The notes under the pieces: model-generated
What the model was told of the DNA's origin: nothing
The model's database searches: none
What the model saw: the letters and a program-made list of their open reading frames with translations, nothing else
Shown: positions 20,870 to 31,575 of the stretch, in pieces
How positions within the stretch are numbered: position 1 is the first letter of the stretch
Layout: each line of letters opens with the position of its first letter
Translations under genes and position numbers: made by a program
Assembly: GCF_001039355.2 (NCBI RefSeq)
Contig: NW_019775746.1
Span: 1,029,947-1,093,946, forward strand
Length of the DNA: 64,000 nt
DNA from: Lingula anatina
Lineage: Eukaryota; Brachiopoda; Lingulata; Lingulida; Lingulidae
Direction: 5' to 3'

Positions 20870-22004
20870 TCAGTGCATTTAGGCCCCTATTTCACACAGA
20901 CCACGAATCCCACGAATCTCCAGGAATTGACAAATTTCAGGATTCGTGAGGATTCGTGAGATTTTGCCAATTTTCTGGTCTAATTCGACACGCTCACGAT
21001 TCACGAATAAGGTATAATTTCTTTTTTTGATTTAAGGTATATTTTCTGTTTTTTTTCTGTGTCTGAGTTTATATTATAAATATTCAATGTTCGTTTGAGT
21101 GTAACGAATTAGATCATAATATGTGTTACTATGACTGCTTCTAGTATGTGTCGGTTTGCATACAGTATTGACATGCATATTTATACTATACCTGAATATT
21201 TTTAGCGTTAAAAATAAACGAAAAAATTCATTTAATCATCTTAATGATACTTATTTTGTTGCAATGTCGTTTACGTATTGTGTGTGTGCATTGGATATGG
21301 TTATTTTTGCTAGCTCATTTATTCACATGCAATGTTAATCCCCGGTTCAGACGAAATGCATTAAAAAAGGCCCGATGAGGGTTTACTAAGCTCGGGCCTT
21401 TTCTTCGTAGAACGTACGACATTATGCAAAATGGTGTGGTAACAAATACCTCACACACGTTTCCCTTCTTCTTTCCAGGCAAGTCACGTTCATACATCCA
21501 CCATTGTTGAATTTTAAATGGTCGAATTCGGGTTTCATTTCAGAAGAGAGTAAGTTGTCAAGATAAATTCATCGTACTAGCTGGTTCGATCTAACTCTGC
21601 GGATACATGGTTCTCCCTGCAAACACCGTCATCGGCTGAAATGTCTCAGGGGTGGATCCAGAGATATTTTCTGACAGGCCTCCGAATTATCTTTATTGAT
21701 CCATCCTCCATTTTTGACCGTCGTCCGACAGAAAAAATTAGATATCCGTTGATGTTAACTTGAAAATCTGGCCGTCTTCCGGAAGACCCAGAAGACGGCC
21801 TAAATCCGCCCCTGTGTCTAGCAAGCCTCCTTGAGAAGCTAGGGAAAGTGAGCTAATTAACTAGCTACTCAACGAGGCATATGCTAGACAATTAAGCTGA
21901 TTATTCTGGATACCCTTCAGCGAGAATCACGACAGAGTTGGGTCGATCCAGCAGGTGCGTTGCTTGAATCTGAGCGTGACCTTATAAAATTTGAATAAAG
22001 GTGA
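20870..22004. other. Intergenic with nested transposon remnants
   Basis: Just after gene 6 lies a stretch of repeated CACGAAT/ATTCGTG words (20900-21005), possibly a MITE. 21590-21965 is a diverged family F foldback element (TTCGATCTAAC and GAGTTGGGTCGATCCAG arms) interrupted by the element at 21647. No gene seen. Confidence 0.5.
21647..21814. mobile_element. MITE, CAGGGGYGGATCCAG family, 5-bp target duplication
   Basis: Ends CAGGGGTGGATCCAG and CTAAATCCGCCCCTG are inverted copies. The exact direct repeat TGTCT flanks the element (21642-21646 and 21815-21819). Inside is a short palindrome (GGCCGTCTTC and GAAGACGGCC). It sits within an older foldback element. Confidence 0.85.
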
Positions 22005-22080
22005 AATCAGGGTATCATTTGAGTAGATGGCATGTTTTTAAATTTAAATCTCCGGTGCGTCTGTTTTCTCGACAAACAAC
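22005..22080 (+). promoter_or_regulatory. Conserved upstream block of exon A, SCP gene 7
   Basis: AATCAGGGTATCATTTGAGT, then TTTTTAAATTTAAATCTC and CGGTGCGTCTG before ATG at 22081. The TTTAAAT word about 35-45 bp before ATG could act as a TATA box. The same order of words precedes the other exons A. Confidence 0.5.
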
Positions 22081-24463
22081 ATGTCTAGGATTATTATAGC
22101 TTACCGAGGGTTAGCCAGTATTATGCGGCCAGCAGCAAGTGGGTTTACAATACTTATCAAACCAGTAAGGAGATTGGGAAAGGTTACCAACTCTTCACAA
22201 ACATGGATTGCCTACAGTGGTTTTGACCCGAGATTTTCGAGATTTTTCCATCCCAAGCGAGGAATGGTAAACCAGCCGTTGAGATTAAAAAAGGTAAGTC
22301 AAATTTATTATGACAGTAAGATAGATAGATAGATAGCCTGTCTTAGGGAGTAGTTTTGGCCTATGTTTGCAAAGTTTTTTCAAACCGTAAGAGGACCGAC
22401 GAATCAAGCTGTGTCATTATACGAAAGGTACGACAATTAAGGCGCTAATATGAATTTTTATTGTCAGCGTTACATCCAGTACCTAATTTTATCGAGTCAT
22501 TTAGAATAAATTGAATTGCTCTTTCCTAATGATATAACGCCCCTTCAAGGTTGTCTTAAGTCACGGTTACATTTGGGATGCGTTGCCAGTACCGTGATAT
22601 GTGCCTGTTGTACCAGTATATAGGGTAGGGTAAATACTATTTATTTTTGGAAAACTCTAGTGAAACTGGTATTTTTACGGGCAAAAAAAGTCATTTCTGA
22701 AGAGACATTTGAGATACGAGTATTATTTAGGTCCATCGGTAAATCCACCTTGTTTGGAATCGCACGCAAAAAAAGTGTGTAACTACACATGCATAAAGAT
22801 GTAAATACCTGTCTTAAATAGGGTTGGGTGAATCTAATATGTTTTGATTAACAGGTGTTTCATATTGCAGAATTGATGCTAAACACATACGGATAATTGT
22901 TCTTTCACAACAGGCATTTAGGTTGGTGAAATGGCGTTTTTTAAAATGGCAGACAAAACGCACTGAGAAGAGTTTCATGAGCGACAATTAAAAGTCCCAT
23001 AGTTTGTATTATGTCTTTTCTAATGTTTAAAAGGCTGTGCAATCAAATATATGTGTATACCATGAGCAATTGAGGCCAAAGGAACAAAATGTACATTTCA
23101 GATGCCTTTTGATTATCCACTGGTGACTGGGACTGAGCACTGGAGACGTAAAATGCGCACCGTATTCAGAGGTTTAGATTCGAATGGAGACGGTTTGGTC
23201 ACCAAAGAAGACTACGTGAAGAGTGCTCAACGTGCTGCACAGTATTTGAACCTGAACGGTAATAAAAATGAGCTAATGCTGTCATTAACAGTACACATAT
23301 GTGGTCTGCAATACCAAGAGGGAAGTTCCATTTCCCTCCCCCATTCTCCCTAGACGCGACAACCCCAAAGAACGGCAAAAGAACTAAGACTGGATTCCCA
23401 TACCTAGATCGTTCTAACAAGATCGGTCCAACTCCTTGGGGTTTCTCGCTAAATTGCTTTCAGCTTAAACGGCTTAGATAGTCTAGCACGCCTACTGAAG
23501 CTGCTAACGATACTTAATCCCCCTCTAGCAGCTTCAGTAGGCGTGCCAGACATCTAATTAAGCCGCTGAAGTTGGTGTAATTTAGCGAGAATACGCTCGG
23601 AGATAGATCGATCCACAGTTAGTACGACAGGATCTGGAAATGGTCCCTAATGCATATTTTGGAACGATCTGCCAGAGGTACACGTGTACGTGTATTTCTG
23701 TATGCTAGGGTTGTGTTTTACCCCACTTATCCCGCTCACCCCCGGCCCCTTCTCCAACCCCTCCCTCTGCCACCTCACCCTGCTTCAGATAACGGTTACT
23801 GAAAAAAGGAAACACATGTTAGTTTTCATTGACCTTTATTTATAGACAAGATACATGTAGGTGTAAATGTGCATGAAATATGCATTTAGGGTCTCTGTTA
23901 TATCTCAGGGGTAATTTCCATAATTGCAGTCTTGTTGGTGAAAGAATGCAATGTGTTCAGTTTAAAAGGCTTTACGCGAAACCGTACATTGCATACAAAA
24001 CATGTACAAACAAACTGAATACAAACAAAATTATTTGATCATTACAGAGAAACAAGCCAGAGCTCAACTAGACCTGCGCCTAGCAATTTCGAGAATAGTG
24101 AACGCTAAAGATGATGAGGACGGGATGGAACCAGTAGTGACAGAAGAAGAATATATAAATAGACGTATAGAGACTTTCAACGACAGGCATTTTCGACAGG
24201 AGATGTATCCTGTCATCATATCAGCGGAATTCAGCACCATGGATACCAATGGCGATGGTCTGATTTCCCACGAAGAATTTGCTGCATATTGCTGTAGTTT
24301 TAACATTCCTACTGGATACTCCAAGAAGATGTTTGATGTTCTGGACGTCAATAACGATGGGGTAATCTCCATTGAAGAGTTCGGTCAAGGTCACGTCGAT
24401 TTTTGGCTTGGTGAAGACCCAAACAGTAAATACAATGAGTTTATTGGACCTTTAGTTGATTGA
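22081..24463 (+). CDS. Sarcoplasmic calcium-binding protein, array gene 7 (subfamily I)
   Basis: Exons are 22081-22293, 23102-23258 and 24048-24463 (213+157+416 nt, 261 aa), with donors GTAAGT and GTAATA and acceptors TTTCAG and TTACAG. Exon A is the 71-codon leader (MSRIIIAYRGLASIMRPAAS, ending LRLKK), Arg/Ser-rich with one Asp. Exon B starts MPFDYPLVTG with EF-hand 1 DSNGDGLVTKED. Exon C begins EKQARAQLDLRL and has EF-hand 3 (DTNGDGLISHEE), EF-hand 4 (DVNNDGVISIEE) and IGPLVD. All three loops are canonical apart from Asp at position 12 of EF-hand 1, seen in every copy here. Intron 2 carries a foldback element at 23397-23645. It is closest to gene 1 in exons B and C and has no visible lesion. 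Confidence 0.9.
23397..23645. mobile_element. Foldback element, family F (copy in SCP gene 7 intron 2)
   Basis: The arms TTTCTCGCTAAATTGC and GTGTAATTTAGCGAGAA are inverted, and the centre AGCACGCCTACTGAAGCTGC is mirrored by GCAGCTTCAGTAGGCGTGCC. It is a near-perfect hairpin of about 250 bp and non-coding. Confidence 0.8.
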
Positions 24464-27294
24464 GCGAGTGGAATATTTGCATTAAAATGCGATGAACAGA
24501 GACAGAAATATAAAACCAGAATCCTGTTGATAGTATTGGAACATTTACCAGGAAATATCGGTACATAATTGTTCGAGACTTTGTGGACGACTTTAAACTT
24601 AACAGTTGAAGGTTTAAGAAATTTAGAGTATTTGTGAAATTTCTGAAATATTTAAGTTTTCCAAGAATTTTGAGTTTCTATTTATTGCTGCTGACTCCAA
24701 TGTCTCACATATTTTGAATAACGAAGTGAATTACGTATTTTAATCGATTATGTAGCTTTTGGCAAATGCAGAACATTTACTAGAAAAAACTGGTTAACAT
24801 CAGCCAGGACCTAGGGCCCACTTCGGCCTCATGGCATTATATATTTTGCTCCCTACAGATTTGTAACGTCTAATATTGAAGTCTTTTTACCCTTTTACGA
24901 TCACATAAGGCAGTTATGACTTTTTCAATTTCAAATCAATTTTTTCCACTTGGTGTTACTTGCGCATCCCAATCCATTTAATAAATATGAAGGTCTGCGA
25001 ATTTAAAATGATAATAATTTATTGCAAAACAAAAAAGTTATTGTAATGCGGACAGAGCATAAATAAATACATAATAAAATTTGTAATCCAGTAGCTCCAT
25101 TCAAAATTTTTTTCCGAAAGTGTTTTGAATTTTTTAAATATTTAGGTCACAAATACTACAAATATATTTAACTCATCATTAAAGGTAACATTAACTTATT
25201 ATTATTTCACTCAGTATATAATTTAATTTGGACCGATTTTTCATCCGTATTCTTTTTTACCATAATATTCTTTTCTCACGAATACCATAACAAAATAATC
25301 ATTTCAATCTATTTTTTCTTTAAAAATCACTAACAGAGCAAGTTCAAGCATTTTCCGTTTTCAGTGGTGATCAATTTTGAGTCTTTATTATGAATGGCTA
25401 AATGCATGCCCATGATGGTAATTTTTGGACTTAAGCGTATCTGACAGTTCCCCATCCCTTTTTGGTATACCGGTAATTTTGACAAGCCTCGTTCGTTCGG
25501 ATTGTTGTTTTCTATAAAGGTTGTCCAACTTTCGTTTGTAGTGCTGCAGCTTATTTGACTACCATTGAAGTGCCTTCACCACTCTCCATTCTCATTCTCC
25601 TCGTCATTCTACATGTATTCTCGCTTTATGGCTAGCCTAACTTTTTCTTTTTTTTTCTTATCCGTCCAATCGGTCATCTCAAGCGCAGCCCTTTTTCTGT
25701 ATAGTTTCTGCAAAGGTGAAAGAACAATCAATTTAGTGGTCAATAACATATTTACTGATTCCAGTCAAGCATACAACTGTATTTTAAGAAAAATTTAGGG
25801 TTGGAAAGTTAACGTGCACACTCTACATAATAGAATCAACAACGTGCCAAAAAAAAAAATCGCACACCTCTGCAGTAGACATCTTAATTCACATTGAACA
25901 TTCCTTCTAAGTCTGTCTTATGTGGTTTTCCTTCTTTCCACCCTCTTCCCTTTTCTTATCGTCTTTTAGTGATTTATTACATCTTACAAGCGCCTAGAAT
26001 TGAGAATGGGTTTTGGTTATTGTTTATTATCTCAAGTGTCCCATGACATCGTTTTAATGCCTGTGTGACAGGAATGGTAGTTCGCAATGAACCGTTGTCC
26101 GTTCCCCATTACCAGTGCTTTATACAGGTGACTTTCGTCTCATATACTGTAGTAACCTACCCTCTACCAGGGTGGCAGATTATATAAGGAAAAATGGGAA
26201 AGACCAGAGATAGTAAAATGACCGTCTATTTATCTTAAGACATCTGTGAATATCCTGTGAAAAGTCAATCTGTGGCCCTTGTAGAGGGCAGTAGTATCTC
26301 CGATAAACTCGGACTAACCCTAATCTGTACTAATCATATGAGACCCCGGGATTCCGTTTTTAGTACTACCATTTGTGTCACACCGGGTTAGATCCACAAA
26401 AGGGATTCTTAACAGAACTCGAATTTCAAAATATACGTAAACCCACTGCTGTTAGACTTGAAAAAGCATACGGATGTAATTGGAGGGGAAAATATGTGGT
26501 GACCTTAAATAAAGAATACACTAGACTACACTGGATGAGTGGTTTGCTGCACGCCCTTTGACATTTAAATGTTGATGGTTTACTATATATACGTCTCAAA
26601 GCACTGTACAGATGAGGTTAAATACTTGTGGTTGGTCCCATTGCAGCCCTTAACAATACATCCCGTTTTACTTTTCAGTGACATTCCCAACAGTTGAAAG
26701 TTGAAAGGTGGATATTTACTTATTATATTAAATTAAAAAGAAAAGTAACTTCAACATTGTAGGTCCACAGTATAACGATGACGGCCACTTTAATACAAGT
26801 ACCTCAGCTAAACGTATTTTCAGGTCACAGGGATACATTTTTCACTGCTTTGCGAATCGCGTCTATTGTGTGACCCTAGGTTCACACAATATTTCACTGT
26901 CATATTCTGAATAAAGATATACTTTTTATTTGTATGGTTTCAATGAAGCATTCGCTTTCTATGTATTCCAGCGTGTAAAAATCGTGCGATTATGTGTGGT
27001 AAAGCAAGTCCTGTTCCTGTGGATGTACAAAAAGTAGAATGGAAGATTGAAGTTGGGACATTATTGCTTTTATTGCTCTCGTTGAATTAAGCGCTACACT
27101 TCAAATAGCGGTATACAGATAGAGTAGACTGACTGACCTGTGGCTCACTTATCTTGGAACAGTACACTGTATATGAGCACTGGGCACTATAGTAAATAAC
27201 GCGCCCACTGTAAGCTATTTACGTTGACCCAATGAGACCTCATTTCTCTTATCCAGGTTTGGCACATTCAGGACACTCTCTGTACAATATGAAT
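24464..27294. other. Intergenic, AT-rich, no gene seen
   Basis: No coding frame of note and no shared SCP sequence. One short transposable element at 26160-26288. Confidence 0.5.
26160..26288. mobile_element. Short element with CCCTCTACCAGGG ends
   Basis: Left CCCTCTACCAGGGTGGCAGA and right TCTGTGGCCCTTGTAGAGGG are inverted. It is a deleted relative of the element at 10249-10886 (shared TCTGTGAATATC.TGTGAAAA words). Confidence 0.75.
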
Positions 27295-27299
27295 TAAGG

Positions 27300-27376
27300 A
27301 ACATCGGGTCAAATTTGAGTTCATGTTGCGTTTTCATATCTATAACAGTGGTACGTCTCTCTTCTCTGCATTCACC
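27300..27376 (+). promoter_or_regulatory. Conserved upstream block of exon A, SCP gene 8
   Basis: A diverged version of the array promoter block: GGGTCAAATTTGAGTTCATG, then ATATCTATAACAGTGGTACG and TCTCTTCTCTGCATTCACC before ATG at 27377. Confidence 0.4.
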
Positions 27377-27993
27377 ATGTCCAGGATCACCATACCTATC
27401 CGAAGATTAACAACAGTTATGCGGCCCGTAGAATGCAGATTGGCAATACCTTTTCAACCAGAAAGGAGATTGGGGAAGACTAATTATTCATCGCCGTCTT
27501 GGATTTGTCGTAATGGTTTTGAGCTGGGATTTCCAAGATTTTCTCAACCCTCGCGAGGACTTGTAAACATACCATTAAGAGTACAGAAGGTATTAGTATA
27601 CTATCAATATATTAATAAACATTAAGCTACGCAACCTGCAGATAGTAGATTCTGTGCCTTTTAAACTTGATAAGTTATAGGAAAACAATTTCAGATGCCT
27701 GTTGAGTATCCATTGCTGACCGGCTCAGAACACTGGAAACGAAAGATGCGATCAGTCTTCATGTCGTTAGACTCGAACAAAGATGGAATCCTTTCTCGCA
27801 AAGACATGGTATTGAGTGCGAAGCGATCGATACAACATTTGAATCTTAAAGGTAAATATTCAGATAATTACCCCTGCTATAATTTACAATAACCAACGGT
27901 ATGCTGTAGATTTGTATGTTCCAGATTTATATTGTTATCCCTTTATACCTACAATGTCGATTTCAATGCCAATTGCTTCCCACCCCCCTCCTC

Positions 27994-28034
<41 letters not shown>

Positions 28035-28439
28035 ACACATACACACAGTTTTCGTTTTTTTTTTTCAGAAGACAAACTAAAAGATGTGTTAAAACTGCGT
28101 CTGTACATCTGGGAGACATCGATGGGTAAGAATGCAAAAGGTGAAATTGCAGAAGAGATATCGTTTGAAGAATTTGTACAGAACCGTATCCTAGCCTTTA
28201 ACGACATGCAAGCCAGGCAAGAGATTATGGCGCATATTATTTCCGTGGAATTCAACACTATGGATACTGATGGTGACGGTCTGATTTCTTCCAAGGAACA
28301 CGCCATTTTTTGCGAAAGTTTAAACATCCCGCCAGATCAATCAAAGAAGATCTTTGCTCTCATTGACAGTAACAAAGATGGCTTAATCACCATGGAAGAG
28401 TTTGGACAATCTCTTTGTGATTTTTGGCTGGGGGAATAA
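27377..28439 (+). CDS. Sarcoplasmic calcium-binding protein, array gene 8 (subfamily I), C-terminus truncated by a stop
   Basis: Exons are 27377-27589, 27695-27851 and 28069-28439 (213+157+371 nt, 246 aa). Exon A starts MSRITIPIRRLTTVMRPVEC. Exon B starts MPVEYPLLTG with EF-hand 1 DSNKDGILSRKD. Exon C begins EDKLKDVLKLRL and has EF-hand 3 (DTDGDGLISSKE) and EF-hand 4 (DSNKDGLITMEE). After DFWLGE a TAA stops the frame where the sister copies read DPNSKYNEF and GPLVD. The following bases still encode DPNRKNNEFVGP before a second stop, so the first TAA looks like a 3-bp in-frame insertion. All EF-hands remain but the C-terminal tail is lost. In known SCPs the tail packs against the domains, so stability may suffer. 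Introns are the shortest in the array (105 and 217 bp). It may be a young pseudogene. Confidence 0.8.
27990..28033. repeat. (TC)n microsatellite in SCP gene 8 intron 2
   Basis: About 21 TC units, followed by CACATACACACA and a T-rich acceptor tract of exon C. Confidence 0.9.
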
Positions 28440-29454
28440 GACCCAAACAGGAAAAACAATGAATTCGTGGGTCCTTAAAATGACTGAATATCACATTGTG
28501 TTTATTGATAACATGGAATAAATAGTCTATTGGTGTTCCAAATGCTCATAACCCTAAAGACAGATTAGATTTTTGCACTTTAAAGAAATTATTTTAATAG
28601 AAAGAGAAATTGCCATGCAGTGGTTATACCTGATGAGTTGGATAAAAAGCGGTATAAGTGGTCGGATGCCTTTGAAAAGTATATGTAGTTAAAATCCTTA
28701 AAATTGAAACTGGTAAGCAGCGTAAAAATCTCCTGTAATAGCTTATAGTACTGAAAATAGTATAGTATTTTACTTCCTCATGTTTTCTTTCCATTTCCTC
28801 TGTACACGTATAAATGTATACCTTTTTCGCGGTACTTCAGTGAGTTAAATATCCACTTAACAGGCAGTTAGCATTATATCCTCTACATTACCCGTACATA
28901 TATTCACTGAGATAAGTAGAAAGTTATACCTGTAGTACCCGTATATTGTACACTAGTTTGGTATATTCTACCACCTTTTATTTCTCCTTAGTTGTATAAG
29001 TTAAGTATCCATGTTGTAAGGTGGTCCATTTTTCATTTGTGGTGTACCGCGGTATAAAAGTTATTATAATGATGATAATAAAACTGTGTAAGGTCATATC
29101 TATATGTTTACATGTATTTGCCTATTTCTGCTCTCCCTAGCAACACGTCACAGGTGCCCCTATTACCCGCTTCGGGCAGGCTTAGATCAGATGAATTAAG
29201 AATTCAAACGATTTTCCAGTGTATGGATCAGAAAGCCGAGGTAAGGGGACATTCCGGCGGTACTGTACGTTAGTTTTTTTTTTTTTTTTTTGTTTTCAAA
29301 TGACCGTTCATTTTGAATTGTTTAGTTTGTATTAAGTTAAGGATAGGCCTATATAAATATATTAAAGCCTCTTTTTATACTGCACATCCTCATCCTTCGT
29401 TCTAATTTTGTAAAAAAAAGGCATTTTAAAAACTTCACCACCCTTCTCATCCTT
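28440..29454. other. Intergenic, no gene seen
   Basis: AT-rich; T-tract at about 29274-29291; no frames or shared repeats recognised. The word TCATCCTTCGTTCTAATTT occurs twice (29388 and 29445). Confidence 0.45.
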
Positions 29455-29994
29455 CGTTCTAATTTATCTATCCCTTTCTGCTCTTGGATTTTACCCTAAA
29501 TCAAATTCATAAAGGCTGATTTAGTTAAAAAATGACTTGCCAGTCATTATAACCAGATACCATTTTCTTATATGCTCCTGTCAACATCAAGTACGCACAA
29601 GAAAAAATTATTTGAGGGGGTTTAAATCGTTTTAAGGTGTATGTTATGTTTTATAAAAAGCAATGGACGGCAAAAATACGCACTTGGGAATTTTGAAACC
29701 CATGGAGTGAAGCTTTAACCTCTGCTTTATTTCACTTCCGTGCAACGTATGACACAATAAGGTGGCTAGGGTCGGATAAATTCTGATTTTTTTGTCATTC
29801 TTATCACGTATAAGACATCAAAAATTGAATAAAGGTTAAATCCTGGTTTATATTCACCAGACGATACGTACGTTATCAAATCTATAATACGTCTGCTGCA
29901 GGTACCTCGGCTTTCAGCATGTTTAGGATCATCAGACCTTTACAAGGACTAGCAGGAGTCATGCGACCTGCAGAAAGAAGACTAGCAATACTTT
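29455..29994. repeat. Duplicated block with exon A and promoter (partner 34886-35430)
   Basis: Matches 34886-35430 in direct orientation (TCAACATCAAGTACGC, CTTCCGTGCAACG, GTGGCTAGGGTCGG, GGTTAAATCCTGGTTTAT). It includes the conserved SCP upstream block and the start of an exon A. Confidence 0.8.
29919..29994 (+). pseudogene. Truncated SCP exon A (for gene 9), broken at a gap and transposon
   Basis: Reads MFRIIRPLQGLAGVMRPAER then RLAI and is cut at the N at 29995, after which G-rich element sequence begins. It lies 1.58 kb upstream of exon B of gene 9 and was probably its first exon. The 3' two-thirds and the splice donor are not seen. Confidence 0.75.
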
Positions 29995-29995
29995 N

Positions 29996-31430
29996 CCGGA
30001 CGATTCCCCCCGAAAGAATATATATTTATATACAAAATATAAAGTAAAGAGTACAAAGTTCAAATCTTTTCATCCATTTTATGAATATATCTCAGTTTGA
30101 TGATGCAACTCGAGGATAGATAATATTCATTAAATTATTTTCATGTAGTACAAGTACAGAAAATTTTAGTGATATAAGTACAGAACATTTTGTTTCAAAT
30201 CTGATCAAAGTACATCTCTAGTTAAGGTGGGATAAACAGATGATCTCACTCATCCAGGTGACCCTTTGATAAATTAACTGTTACTTTTTTAAAAGTTAAA
30301 AAAAATTGCTTAATTACTGTCCCCCCCCCTTGATTAAGTATTGAATCAAGGTGCATCTCTACGGAGAGGTGGGGTAAACAGATTTTCTCGCTTATCCAGG
30401 CATCCCTTTGATTATTTGTCACTTTTAATTGCTTGACCACCACCCACCTACTCACTACCCATAAAATATTCATAAAATATCTGTTTACCCAACCTTTACC
30501 TGAAGGATAGGTGGTTATACTTTGATTAGATGTTTAATAAAACTTTCAGTACTAGTACTAAATGAAAAAGGACTTTGTTATAAAATAATTTTTGTTCATG
30601 ATGATGTTGCATTATCACACTAAAATATTAATAAAATGGTTGACATGTTTTAAACTTTACACTTTTAACATTGTTTTTGTGTATGAATAGATATTTCTTG
30701 GGGGGGAATCGTCCGGGGGGGAATTGTCCGGGGGGGGGGGGTATTGTCCGGGGGGAATAGTTCGGGGGGGAANNNNNNNNNNNNNNNNNNNNNNNNNNNN
30801 NNNNNNNNNNNNNNNNNNNNNNNNNNNNNNNNNNNNNNNNNNNNNNNNNNNNNNNNNNNNNNNNNNNNNNNNNNNNNNNNNNNNNNNNNNNNNNNNNNNN
30901 NNNNNNNNNNNNNNNNNNNNNNNNNNNNNNNNNNNNNNNNNNNNNNNNNNNNNNNNNNNNNNNNNNNNNNNNNNNNNNNNNNNNNNNNNNNNNNNNNNNN
31001 NNNNNNNNNNNNNNNNNNNNNNNNNNNNNNNNNNNNNNNNNNNNNNNNNNNNNNNNNNNNNNNNNNNNNNNNNNNNNNNNNNNNNNNNNNNNNNNNNNNN
31101 NNNNNNNNNNNNNNNNNNNNNNNNNNNNNNNNNNNNNNNNNNNNNNNNNNNNNNNNNNNNNNNNNNNNNNNNNNNNNNNNNNNNNNNNNNNNNNNNNNNN
31201 NNNNNNNNNNNNNNNNNNNNNNNNNNNNNNNNNNNNNNNNNNNNNNNNNNNNNNNNNNNNNNNNNNNNNNNNNNNNNNNNNNNNNNNNNNNNNNNNNNNN
31301 NNNNNNNNNNNNNNNNNNNNNNNNNNNNNNNNNNNNNGGGGGGGGATCGTCCGGGGGGGAATTGTCCGGGGGGGGGGGGATTGTCCGGGGGGAATAGTTC
31401 GGGGGGGAATTGTCCGGGGGGAATTGTCCT
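29996..31430. mobile_element. Putative element with G-rich tandem termini (GGGGGGAATTGTCC), containing the assembly gap
   Basis: The left edge CCGGACGATTCCCCCC is the inverse of GGGGGGGAATCGTCCGG at 30702 and of the right-hand array. On both sides of the gap (30700-30772 and 31338-31430) the 14-17-bp unit GGGGGGAATTGTCC is repeated about four to six times with AATCGTCC and AATAGTTC variants. The inner 30021-30690 is AT-rich and non-coding. Inverted, internally repeated ends suggest a foldback-type transposon inserted in exon A of gene 9. The gap is probably caused by the G-runs. Confidence 0.5.
30773..31337. other. Assembly gap (565 Ns)
   Basis: A run of N between two G-rich repeat arrays. 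Other gaps: single Ns at 29995, 34348, 52591 and 60600, and five Ns at 43376-43380. Confidence 0.99.
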
Positions 31431-31575
31431 AGAATCCTTAATGATAAGTCCCATTTTCTTTTTCTTAATATGATACCAGTTTCTTAGCGTTGAATGAACG
31501 TATACTTATTAAGGTATTATCACGTCCATTTGCCTATGCCTGCCCAATGTCTAACGCCTATGTGTAACGTTTCAG

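Noticed and set aside
30657-31473. Three long frames (217-265 codons) across the N gap
   Set aside because: They consist almost entirely of Ns and G-rich repeats; no real coding sequence.
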